Source: Flavobacterium hibisci (lineage in GTDB: Bacteria; Bacteroidota; Bacteroidia; Flavobacteriales; Flavobacteriaceae). From it: a stretch of 64,000 nucleotides of DNA. The notes beneath the pieces were generated by a model. The model saw only the letters and a program-made list of their open reading frames with translations. It made no database searches and was not told the origin of the DNA. Both the position numbers and the translations under genes were made by a program. The DNA lies in NCBI RefSeq assembly GCF_020026925.1, contig NZ_JAIQDW010000004.1, positions 186,001 to 250,000 on the forward strand. The letters run 5' to 3'. Positions 47,791-54,891 of the stretch are shown here, one piece after another. Positions within the stretch are counted from its first letter, which is position 1. Every line of letters starts with the position of its first letter.

Positions 47791-49068
47791 ATGAAAATCA
47801 CCATACAAATATTATCTGTATGCTTATTAACTGTAATAACAGCCTGCAATGGCCAGGTGAAAAAAGAAGAAAAAGAAGCGCTGGCAAAACAGCCTGCAAA
47901 TGTTGTAAAAACGGCTATTGGAAATATTACACTTCCTCCGCCCTACGCAACAGAATCTAAATCTAAAAACAGTAAAGTAATAGGCTGGCCAGAAGGCAAA
48001 ACACCAAAAGCACCGGAAGGATTTACGGTTACAAAATTTGCTGACGGATTTGAGAATCCGCGTTGGTCATATATCGGTCCAAACAATGATATTTTCGTTG
48101 TTGAAAGCGGTACCAGGGCAAGTAAAAACCAAATTGTAGTTTTGCGTGACAAGGATAAAGACGGTGTTTTTGAAACCCGAGAGGTTTTCTTGAAAGGTCT
48201 CAACAGACCTTTGGGAATGCTTATCCTGAAAGACTTTTTTTATGTAGCTAACACTGATGGTCTTTACCGTTATCCTTATAAAAATGCCCCATTAAAACTT
48301 GAAACACAGGGGGTCAAAATTGTTGAACTTCCGGCTGGCGGATACAACAACCACTGGACACGAAGTCTTCTCGCCAACCCGGAAGGAACTAAAATTTATA
48401 TTGGCGTAGGTTCTGGAAGTAATGTAGGTGAAAATGGTATGGACAAAGAAATTCGACGCGCTGCAATTTTAGAAATCAATCCTGACGGAACTGGCGAAAA
48501 AATTTATGCTGAAGGTCTAAGAAACCCAATGGGAATGGACTGGAATCCTGCCAATAAAAAAGAACTCTGGACTGCAGTTAATGAGCGCGATGAACTGGGC
48601 GATGATTTGGTTCCGGATTATATCACCAGTGTAAAAAGAGGTGGGTTTTATGGATGGCCCTATTCTTATTTTGGAAATATTCCTGATCCGAGACTAAAAG
48701 GCGAAAGAAAAGATCTGGTTGAAAAAGCAATTGTTCCTGACGTTCCGGTTGGTGCACACACCGCTTCATTGGGATTGGCTTTTTATACGAAAAATGCTTT
48801 TCCGGCAAAATATAAAAACGGAGCTTTTGTAGGTCAGCACGGTTCATGGAATCGTTCTGTAATTTCGGGTTATAAGGTGTTGTTTGTTCCTTTTAAGGAC
48901 GGAAAACCATCCGGAAAACCGGAAGATTTTTTAACTGGCTTTATTTCTGATGCTGATAAAGCCGAAGTTTACGGACGTCCGGTTGCTGTTACGGTTATGA
49001 ATGACGGATCGCTTTTGGTAAATGATGACAGCGGGAATACGATTTGGAAAGTTACAGCGAATAAGTAA
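47791..49068 (+). CDS. Sorbosone/PQQ-type sugar dehydrogenase-like lipoprotein
   Basis: 425 residues, starting at the ATG at 47791 so that the signal peptide ends in the lipobox VITAC; an in-frame TTG 11 codons earlier is less likely. The beta-propeller is typical of the glucose/L-sorbosone dehydrogenase group: FADGFENPRWSYIGPNNDIF, AEGLRNPMGMDWNPANKKEL, GWPYSYFGNIPDPR and VGQHGSWNRSVISGYKVLFV. It is anchored in an outer or inner membrane leaflet. The real substrate and PQQ dependence cannot be told from the sequence. A 30-bp perfect inverted repeat follows. Confidence 0.88.
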   Translation: MKITIQILSVCLLTVITACNGQVKKEEKEALAKQPANVVKTAIGNITLPPPYATESKSKNSKVIGWPEGKTPKAPEGFTVTKFADGFENPRWSYIGPNNDIFVVESGTRASKNQIVVLRDKDKDGVFETREVFLKGLNRPLGMLILKDFFYVANTDGLYRYPYKNAPLKLETQGVKIVELPAGGYNNHWTRSLLANPEGTKIYIGVGSGSNVGENGMDKEIRRAAILEINPDGTGEKIYAEGLRNPMGMDWNPANKKELWTAVNERDELGDDLVPDYITSVKRGGFYGWPYSYFGNIPDPRLKGERKDLVEKAIVPDVPVGAHTASLGLAFYTKNAFPAKYKNGAFVGQHGSWNRSVISGYKVLFVPFKDGKPSGKPEDFLTGFISDADKAEVYGRPVAVTVMNDGSLLVNDDSGNTIWKVTANK

Positions 49069-49088
49069 ACCTATTATTTTACTCTTTT

Positions 49089-49190
49089 TTGTCATTTCGA
49101 CGAAGGAGAAATCACACTCGGGATTCGACAAAGATTGGCGACTTTCATTGCGGAGCTTCTAGTGTGATTTCTCCTTCGTCGAAATGACAA
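49089..49190. repeat. 102-bp element with 30-bp perfect inverted repeats
   Basis: The arms 49089-49118 and 49161-49190 are perfect reverse complements over 30 bp, around a 42-bp centre. The arms contain GTCATTTCGACGAAGGAG and ATCACACT. No coding frame and no transposase. It resembles palindromic repeats I associate with flavobacterial genomes, and could be a MITE-like or REP-like element. Confidence 0.85.
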
Positions 49191-49271
49191 GATTGTGTTT
49201 AAACTTTGTATTTTCTGAAAAACCTTAGCGTCTTCCACAGTTATTTTTTTTCATTTTTAAGAAACTCTTTT

Positions 49272-51374
49272 ATGCTTTTAAAAAAATATTTTCTTCTTCT
49301 TTTTGCATTGATTGTTTTACAAAACTTGAATGCACAAGAAAAAGAAGTCCAAAATATTGATTCTGTAAAAACTCAAAAACTAAACGAAGTTTTAATTAGT
49401 CCGCTTCATCTTAATCGTGATTTACAAAATAGTCCTGCTTCGATTGGCATTTTATCCGAAAAAGAATTACTTCGAAATAACACTACCGATATCAGCAATG
49501 TCATTAATACGATTCCCGGCGTTTTTATGCAATCGTCAAACATCACCACAACCCGAATTTCGATTCGGGGAATTGGAGCGCGAACGCCTTATGGAACAAA
49601 TAAAATTCGTGCTTTTTACGGAAGTATTCCTTTAACTTCAGGAAATAGTGAAACCGTAATTGATGATATCGATCTTCAAAACATTAATCAGATTGAAATT
49701 ATAAAAGGTTCGCTTTCAAGCGTTTACGGAGCCGGATTGGGCGGCGCTATTTTAATTTCTCCTCAAACATTAAAAAAAGGGAATTATCAAGCCGAAGTCA
49801 GTTCTGTTTTTGGCTCTTACGGCTTATTGAAAAACAGAATAAGTTTTGATTTAAATGAAAAAAGCTCATCTCTAAACATCAGCTATCACAATTTAAAAAC
49901 AGAGGGCTGGCGCGAAAACAGCGCTTACAATCGGGAAGGAATAACGCTTGGCGGAGAATTATTTAGAAAGAAAAACAGCAAACTGAGTTATTTTTCGAAT
50001 TACACCTATTTAAAAGCATATATTCCGAGTTCGATCAATAAAACTACCTTTGAGAATAATCCCAAGGCAGGTGCGCCGACCTGGGTTGCTTCAAAAGGTT
50101 TTAAAGAATACAAATCGACTCTGGCAGGACTGGCTTATGACTTTAAAATAAACGACCATCTCAATAATTCAACTTCTATTTTTATTAATTATAAGGATAG
50201 CAACGAACCTCGTCCATTTGATGTTTTGCGTCAATATACTTTTGCTTCCGGCATACGAACGCAATTTTCGGGTGATTTTAAAATCGGAAAAATCAACAAT
50301 CAGTTTATTGGTGGAATTGAATATTTTGCAGATAATTATAACGGAAATACTTTTCAAAATCTGTATCAGCAAAATAATGGAAACGGAAGTTTGCAAGGCG
50401 ATCAGCTTTCGGCAACTGATCAGAAAAGGCACTTTTACAATGTTTTTTCCCAACTTAGAACATTACTTTCTGACCGATTTGAGATTCAGGCAGGTTTAAA
50501 TTACAATAAAACCAAATTCGAACTTCAGAATGATTTTCCTGCTTATGCGAATAATCCAATGGAACATTATAGTTATGATGGCATTTTTTCGCCACAGCTT
50601 TCTTTGTTATTCAGACCAAATGAAATTCAGACTTTTTACTTTTCTGCAAGCAGAGGATTTTCTCTTCCCGCAACCGAAGAAACTTTAACAAGCACTGGAA
50701 ATATCAATCAAAACATAAAACCAGAAACAGGTTACAATTTTGAATTAGGAAGTAAACTGCATCTTTTCAGTAAAAAATTATATGCTGAAATTGCCGTTTA
50801 TCGAATGGAAATTAAAGATTTACTGGTTGCCAAAAGAATTGGAGACGATCAGTATGAAGGCGTAAATGCCGGAAAAACATTTCATCAAGGAATCGAAATT
50901 GCATTAAAACACAATTGGACAATCAATCGGGCTTTTAATTTAAATTCTTATGTCGGAGCTTCCATAGGAAATTATGAATTCAAAGAATTTGTAGATAACG
51001 GAAATGATTATTCTGGAAACAAATTAACGGGAGTTCCCGCCAATACGGCAAGTGCAGGTTTTAACTTCAATACTAGTACAGGGTTTTATTTTTCAGCCGA
51101 TTTTCAGTTTACCGATAAAATTCCGATGAATGATTCAAACGCTAATTATTCAGATTCTTATTCTTTATTAAATTTAAAAACTGGTTATCAATTTGAGATT
51201 CTATCGGGTTTTAAAGCACATTTCGATGCTGGAATCAACAATGTGGCAAACGAAAAATATGCTTCCATGATCTTGACCAATGCAACGGGTGTCGGAAATG
51301 CGCAACCACGATTTTATTATCCTGGTTTGCCCATAAATTATTACGGAATTGTCTCATTGAATTACGTATTTTAG
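49272..51374 (+). CDS. TonB-dependent outer-membrane receptor
   Basis: 700 residues, starting at the ATG at 49272 (MLLKKYFLLLFALIVLQN, signal peptide to NAQ); the frame is open 22 codons earlier without ATG-type homology. The plug (about 35-165) has VINTIPGVFMQSSNITTTRI, SIRGIGARTPYGTNKIRAFY and IEIIKGSLSSVYGAGLGGAI; the barrel ends in YYGIVSLNYVF. There is no CarboxypepD_reg domain and no SusD partner, so it resembles a siderophore or ferric-citrate type receptor rather than SusC. No iron regulator or ABC transporter is adjacent. Confidence 0.92.
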   Translation: MLLKKYFLLLFALIVLQNLNAQEKEVQNIDSVKTQKLNEVLISPLHLNRDLQNSPASIGILSEKELLRNNTTDISNVINTIPGVFMQSSNITTTRISIRGIGARTPYGTNKIRAFYGSIPLTSGNSETVIDDIDLQNINQIEIIKGSLSSVYGAGLGGAILISPQTLKKGNYQAEVSSVFGSYGLLKNRISFDLNEKSSSLNISYHNLKTEGWRENSAYNREGITLGGELFRKKNSKLSYFSNYTYLKAYIPSSINKTTFENNPKAGAPTWVASKGFKEYKSTLAGLAYDFKINDHLNNSTSIFINYKDSNEPRPFDVLRQYTFASGIRTQFSGDFKIGKINNQFIGGIEYFADNYNGNTFQNLYQQNNGNGSLQGDQLSATDQKRHFYNVFSQLRTLLSDRFEIQAGLNYNKTKFELQNDFPAYANNPMEHYSYDGIFSPQLSLLFRPNEIQTFYFSASRGFSLPATEETLTSTGNINQNIKPETGYNFELGSKLHLFSKKLYAEIAVYRMEIKDLLVAKRIGDDQYEGVNAGKTFHQGIEIALKHNWTINRAFNLNSYVGASIGNYEFKEFVDNGNDYSGNKLTGVPANTASAGFNFNTSTGFYFSADFQFTDKIPMNDSNANYSDSYSLLNLKTGYQFEILSGFKAHFDAGINNVANEKYASMILTNATGVGNAQPRFYYPGLPINYYGIVSLNYVF

Positions 51375-51396
51375 CAAAGTATTTAAACTTCTAAAA

Positions 51397-51948
51397 ATGC
51401 TTTCTGAATTACAGGAAAAACTGAATTATGTAAATGCTTACAGGGAAAATCGGCTAAGTGCAGCACAATATGTTTTAGAAAATCATTCGCTTTTTAGCGA
51501 ATTAGTTTCAATCTGTTTTACACCTTCAGACAAAAACAATCATAAAGCCTGCTGGATTTTAGAATTTGTTTCTTACGAAGAATTACTTTGGCTGCAGCCA
51601 CACCTTGATTTTTTCTGCTCAAATTTAAAAGTTTTGAAAGATGAAAGTGCAATGCGTCCAATTGCAAAAGTCGTTCAGCTGTTAGTCAAATCACATTATC
51701 AAAAAGAGGGAAACAAAATCTGTTTATCTGAAGAAAATATACAGGATTGTATCGAAGCGAGTTTTGACTGGCTGATTAGTGATGTAAAAGTGGCTACAAA
51801 AGCTTACTCGATAAGAACTTTATATCTTTTAGGAAAACATTATAACTGGATTCATCCTGAACTAAAAATCATTCTTGATAAAGATTTTGGAGATCATTCC
51901 GCAGCATACAAAGCTGTGGCAAAAGAAGTTTTGAAGAAAATTAAATAA
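51397..51948 (+). CDS. Conserved alpha-helical protein of unknown function
   Basis: 183 residues, no signal peptide, mostly helical with HEAT-like spacing (CWILEFVSYEELLWLQPHLD; VATKAYSIRTLYLLGKHYNW). I recall similar small flavobacterial proteins carrying the label adenylosuccinate lyase, but none of the lyase signature (SSxMPxKxNP) is present, so that name would be wrong here. It lies 22 bp after the TonB receptor and 43 bp before the antitoxin gene. Confidence 0.75.
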   Translation: MLSELQEKLNYVNAYRENRLSAAQYVLENHSLFSELVSICFTPSDKNNHKACWILEFVSYEELLWLQPHLDFFCSNLKVLKDESAMRPIAKVVQLLVKSHYQKEGNKICLSEENIQDCIEASFDWLISDVKVATKAYSIRTLYLLGKHYNWIHPELKIILDKDFGDHSAAYKAVAKEVLKKIK

Positions 51949-51961
51949 CACCTCTTGAATT

Positions 51962-51993
51962 TTTACGTATATTTGTAAAAACTTTACGTATAT
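51962..51993 (+). promoter_or_regulatory. Promoter/operator of the toxin-antitoxin pair
   Basis: TTTACGTATAT occurs twice, at 51962-51972 and 51983-51993, exactly 21 bp apart; each copy contains the palindrome TACGTA. TATATTTG (51968-51975) fits the -7 box and overlaps the first copy; the second overlaps the antitoxin ATG at 51992. The arrangement suits a dimeric RHH repressor binding on one face of DNA. Confidence 0.5.
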
Positions 51994-52240
51994 GAATACT
52001 AAACTCACATTATCTTTAGAAAAAGAAGTTATCGAGCAGGCAAAATCGTATGCTAAAAAAACGGGCAGAAGCTTATCTGAACTGGTAGAAAGCTATTTTA
52101 AAAATCTGACCGAAAAGGAACAAACTTACGATGACATTCATCCAAAAGTTAAAAAACTGATTGGAATTGTTACACTTCCAGACGACTTTGATGAAGAAAA
52201 AGTACGAGAAGAACATTACAGGGAAAAGTACGGTCTATGA
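51992..52240 (+). CDS. RHH-type antitoxin (DUF6364-like)
   Basis: 82 residues. The N-terminal ribbon-helix-helix pattern NTKLTLSLEKEVIEQAKSYA followed by GRSLSELVESYFKNL would bind DNA; the acidic C-terminal part (about 45-82) would cover the toxin. Its TGA overlaps the toxin ATG (ATGA), the usual layout of type II pairs. Autoregulation through the repeats at 51962-51993 is inferred. Confidence 0.82.
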   Translation: MNTKLTLSLEKEVIEQAKSYAKKTGRSLSELVESYFKNLTEKEQTYDDIHPKVKKLIGIVTLPDDFDEEKVREEHYREKYGL

Positions 52241-52650
52241 AAAATGTATTTATCGATACCAATATTCTGATGGATATTTTTGCCAACAGGCAGCCTTTCG
52301 TTCATAATTCCTTACGAATTTATACTTTAGGCGTTGACAAAAAAATTCAGCTTTTCTCGACATCAAACACTATTATTACATTGCATTATCTTTTAAAAAG
52401 GTTAATTCCTGAAGAAAAGATAAGAATGGCATTAGATGAGATTACACAAAACATAGAGATAATTCCTGTTGATGCAACGATTATAAAAAAAAGTCTAAAA
52501 TCGAATCACAAAGATTTTGAAGATGCGATTCAGATTACATCGGCACAATCGATACATAACATGGATTGCATTGTAACCAGAGACATTAAAGATTTTAAAT
52601 TTTCAGAAATTAATGTCTTTACACCAGACGAATTTCTAAACATACTATAA
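52237..52650 (+). CDS. PIN-domain toxin (VapC-like ribonuclease)
   Basis: 137 residues. The PIN fold starts with FIDTNILMDIF (first acidic residue), and later acids are in HKDFEDAIQITSAQ and CIVTRDIKDF, giving the four-acid metal site of VapC-like RNases. It is translated in overlap with the antitoxin. The purK gene begins only 5 bp after its stop, so purK-purE may be partly read through from this unit. Confidence 0.86.
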   Translation: MKNVFIDTNILMDIFANRQPFVHNSLRIYTLGVDKKIQLFSTSNTIITLHYLLKRLIPEEKIRMALDEITQNIEIIPVDATIIKKSLKSNHKDFEDAIQITSAQSIHNMDCIVTRDIKDFKFSEINVFTPDEFLNIL

Positions 52651-52655
52651 AAAAA

Positions 52656-53810
52656 ATGAATTATTTTTCTTCTGATTTTAAATTAGGAATATTAGGCGGC
52701 GGACAATTAGGTAAAATGCTTTTGTTCGACACCAGAAAATTTGATATACAAACGTACGTTTTAGATCCAAGTGACGAAGCACCTAGCAAAATTGCTTGTA
52801 ATAAATTCTTTCAGGGCGATTTAATGGATTATGATACAGTTTACAATTTCGGAAAACAAGTCGATGTTTTGACTTTCGAAATCGAATTGGTAAACCTTGA
52901 CGCTTTAACACAATTAGAAAATGAAGGTTTAAAAGTATATCCATCTCCAAAAACCTTAAAAGGAATTCAGAATAAAGGCGTTCAAAAAGATTTTTATGCT
53001 GCACATAATATCCCAACTGCAACATATAAAAGATTCGAAAATTTAGAAAATCTAAAATCTGCCGTTTCATCAAACGAAGTTGCCTTGCCATTTGTATGGA
53101 AATGTACTGAATTTGGTTATGATGGAAATGGCGTAAAAATAGTTCGCCAAGTTTCCGATTTAGATACGCTTCCAAATGTAGAATGTATTGCCGAAACTAT
53201 GGTTCCTTTTAAAAACGAACTGGCGGTAATTGTCTGCAGAAATCCATCAGGAGAGATCAAAACCTATCCGGTTGTCGAAATGGAATTTCACCCAGAAGCC
53301 AATCAGGTAGAATACGTAATCTGCCCGGCAAGAATCGATGATAAAGTCGCTGAAAAAGCCAGAGCAATTGCCTTAAACGTTTCTGAAAACTTCAATCACG
53401 TTGGACTTCTGGCAGTTGAAATGTTCCAGACTGCAGATGATGAAATTTTGGTTAACGAAGTAGCCCCACGTCCACACAATTCAGGACATTATTCTATTGA
53501 AGCAAGTTATACATCCCAATTCGAAAATCATTTACGTGCCATTCTAGATCTTCCGTTAGGAAACACAGAAAGTAAAGTTGCCGGAATCATGGTAAATTTA
53601 GTCGGCGCCGAAGGTTTTTCCGGAGATGTGGTTTATGAAAACATCGAAACCATTTTAGGATGGAACGGCGTTACACCACATATTTACGGTAAAAAACAAA
53701 CGCGTCCTTTCAGAAAAATGGGTCACGTAACTATTGTGAATGAGAATATGCAAGAAGCGAGACGAATTGCTGAGGAAGTTAAAAACACAATTAAAGTGAT
53801 TAGCGCTTAG
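52656..53810 (+). CDS. purK: 5-(Carboxyamino)imidazole ribonucleotide synthase
   Basis: ATP-grasp enzyme making N5-CAIR from AIR, bicarbonate and ATP (384 aa). GILGGGQLGKMLLFDTRKF at the N-terminus, FVWKCTEFGYDGNGVKIV in the ATP-binding part and VNEVAPRPHNSGHYSIEASY near the metal site are characteristic. purE follows after 178 bp that hold a palindromic repeat. Confidence 0.96.
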   Translation: MNYFSSDFKLGILGGGQLGKMLLFDTRKFDIQTYVLDPSDEAPSKIACNKFFQGDLMDYDTVYNFGKQVDVLTFEIELVNLDALTQLENEGLKVYPSPKTLKGIQNKGVQKDFYAAHNIPTATYKRFENLENLKSAVSSNEVALPFVWKCTEFGYDGNGVKIVRQVSDLDTLPNVECIAETMVPFKNELAVIVCRNPSGEIKTYPVVEMEFHPEANQVEYVICPARIDDKVAEKARAIALNVSENFNHVGLLAVEMFQTADDEILVNEVAPRPHNSGHYSIEASYTSQFENHLRAILDLPLGNTESKVAGIMVNLVGAEGFSGDVVYENIETILGWNGVTPHIYGKKQTRPFRKMGHVTIVNENMQEARRIAEEVKNTIKVISA

Positions 53811-53837
53811 TAATTAATCGTATTATAAAAAATATAG

Positions 53838-53922
53838 TTGCCACGAATTACACAAATTTTCACAAATTTTTCTTTAATGAATTTTAAATTTAATTCGTGT
53901 GAATTTGTGTAATTCGTGGCAA
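53838..53922. repeat. Inverted repeat of CACGAATTACACAAATT type
   Basis: The left arm 53838-53868 and right arm 53892-53922 match as reverse complements, with the outer 21 bp perfect (TTGCCACGAATTACACAAAT and one further base) and the inner part imperfect. It lies between purK and purE; a transcript would form a long hairpin in the purKE mRNA. Confidence 0.75.
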
Positions 53923-53988
53923 AAAACAAATAACTTTAGATTTCAGCTTATCAACTTGAAACCTGAAACTTGAAACAAACAAAAAAAC

Positions 53989-54474
53989 ATGAGCAAAGTA
54001 GCTATTATAATGGGAAGCATCTCAGACATGCCAGTCATGCAGGATGCAATCGACATATTAAAACAATTCAATATTGAAGTTGAGGTAGATATTGTTTCGG
54101 CACACAGAACGCCTGAGAAATTATTCGATTTCAGTAAAAATGCACATACTCGCGGGATTTCGGTGATTATTGCCGGAGCTGGTGGTGCGGCACATTTACC
54201 GGGAATGGTAGCTTCGATGTCTCCGCTTCCTGTAGTTGGGGTTCCGGTTAAATCAAGCAACTCAATTGACGGCTGGGATTCTGTTTTATCGATTTTGCAA
54301 ATGCCGGGCGGAGTTCCTGTTGCGACTGTCGCGTTAAATGGTGCAAAAAATGCCGGAATTTTAGCAGCACAAATCATCGGAAGCCATGACAAAAAAGTTT
54401 TGGACACGATTATTGCCTACAAGGAAGAATTGAAAGCGGCGGTAAATAAAGCGGCTGAAGGTTTGAAGAAGTAA
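53989..54474 (+). CDS. purE: N5-carboxyaminoimidazole ribonucleotide mutase
   Basis: Converts N5-CAIR to CAIR in purine synthesis (161 aa). It shows IIMGSISDMPVMQDAIDIL, the VSAHRTPEKLFDF signature with the catalytic His, and AGAGGAAHLPGMVA, all typical of class I PurE. It works directly after PurK. Confidence 0.96.
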   Translation: MSKVAIIMGSISDMPVMQDAIDILKQFNIEVEVDIVSAHRTPEKLFDFSKNAHTRGISVIIAGAGGAAHLPGMVASMSPLPVVGVPVKSSNSIDGWDSVLSILQMPGGVPVATVALNGAKNAGILAAQIIGSHDKKVLDTIIAYKEELKAAVNKAAEGLKK

Positions 54475-54497
54475 TTTCACAGAGATACACAAAAGTT

Positions 54498-54534
54498 ACA
54501 CAGAGACACACAAAGATTTTGTGAATCTCTGTGT
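54498..54534. repeat. Short inverted repeat of CACAGAGA type
   Basis: ACACAGAGA (54498-54506) and TCTCTGTGT (54526-54534) with CACAAA/TTTGTG inside form a hairpin just after purE. There is no strict T-run directly at the base, although TTTTTTC follows, so it may act as a weak terminator as well. Confidence 0.5.
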
Positions 54535-54624
54535 TTTTTCTTTGTGGAACTTTGCGAAATAATCTTAACGAATCATTATTATTATTTTTTAAAGAAAAAC
54601 TTAACTTTGAGAAAAAATGATAAA

Positions 54625-54834
54625 ATGATTATTAAACCTTCTAAAATAGAATTAACAAAGAATGATAGTCATTTCATTCATGAAATAGGCGACAAAACTC
54701 CGCGAAATGAAGCTCTCTCAGAATTGCTAAAACAAAAAATAGATGAAGCTATTTATTCTTTAGACAATAACAAAGGTATCTCTAATGATTTGGTTATGGA
54801 AGAAACTAAAAATCGTTATCCAAAATATTTTTAA
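54625..54834 (+). CDS. Small antitoxin-like protein without toxin partner
   Basis: 69 residues from the ATG at 54625 (MIIKPSKIELTKNDSHFIHE); the frame is open further up to a GTG at 54544 with no supporting signal. The C-terminal half is helical and charged (NEALSELLKQKIDEAIYSLD). It looks like antitoxins that precede ParE- or HigB-type toxins, but no toxin gene follows: the M3 peptidase gene starts 57 bp later. Possibly an orphan; the family is not recognised. Confidence 0.5.
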   Translation: MIIKPSKIELTKNDSHFIHEIGDKTPRNEALSELLKQKIDEAIYSLDNNKGISNDLVMEETKNRYPKYF

Positions 54835-54854
54835 TTAATGAATTCTAAACCCAT

Positions 54855-54871
54855 AAGGTTTTGAAAACCTT
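54855..54871. repeat. 17-bp palindrome AAGGTTTTG-type
   Basis: AAGGTTTT and AAAACCTT flank a single base. With the surrounding CCCATAAGG and TTGCAGGA it resembles a small palindromic unit I recall from flavobacterial gaps. It lies 20 bp before the M3 peptidase ATG. Confidence 0.4.
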
Positions 54872-54891
54872 GCAGGATAAAAAATTACACT

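Noticed and set aside
52783..53175. Minus-strand open frame of 130 codons inside purK
   Set aside because: Antisense shadow of a well-conserved ATP-grasp gene, rich in Arg/Leu/Phe with no domain.
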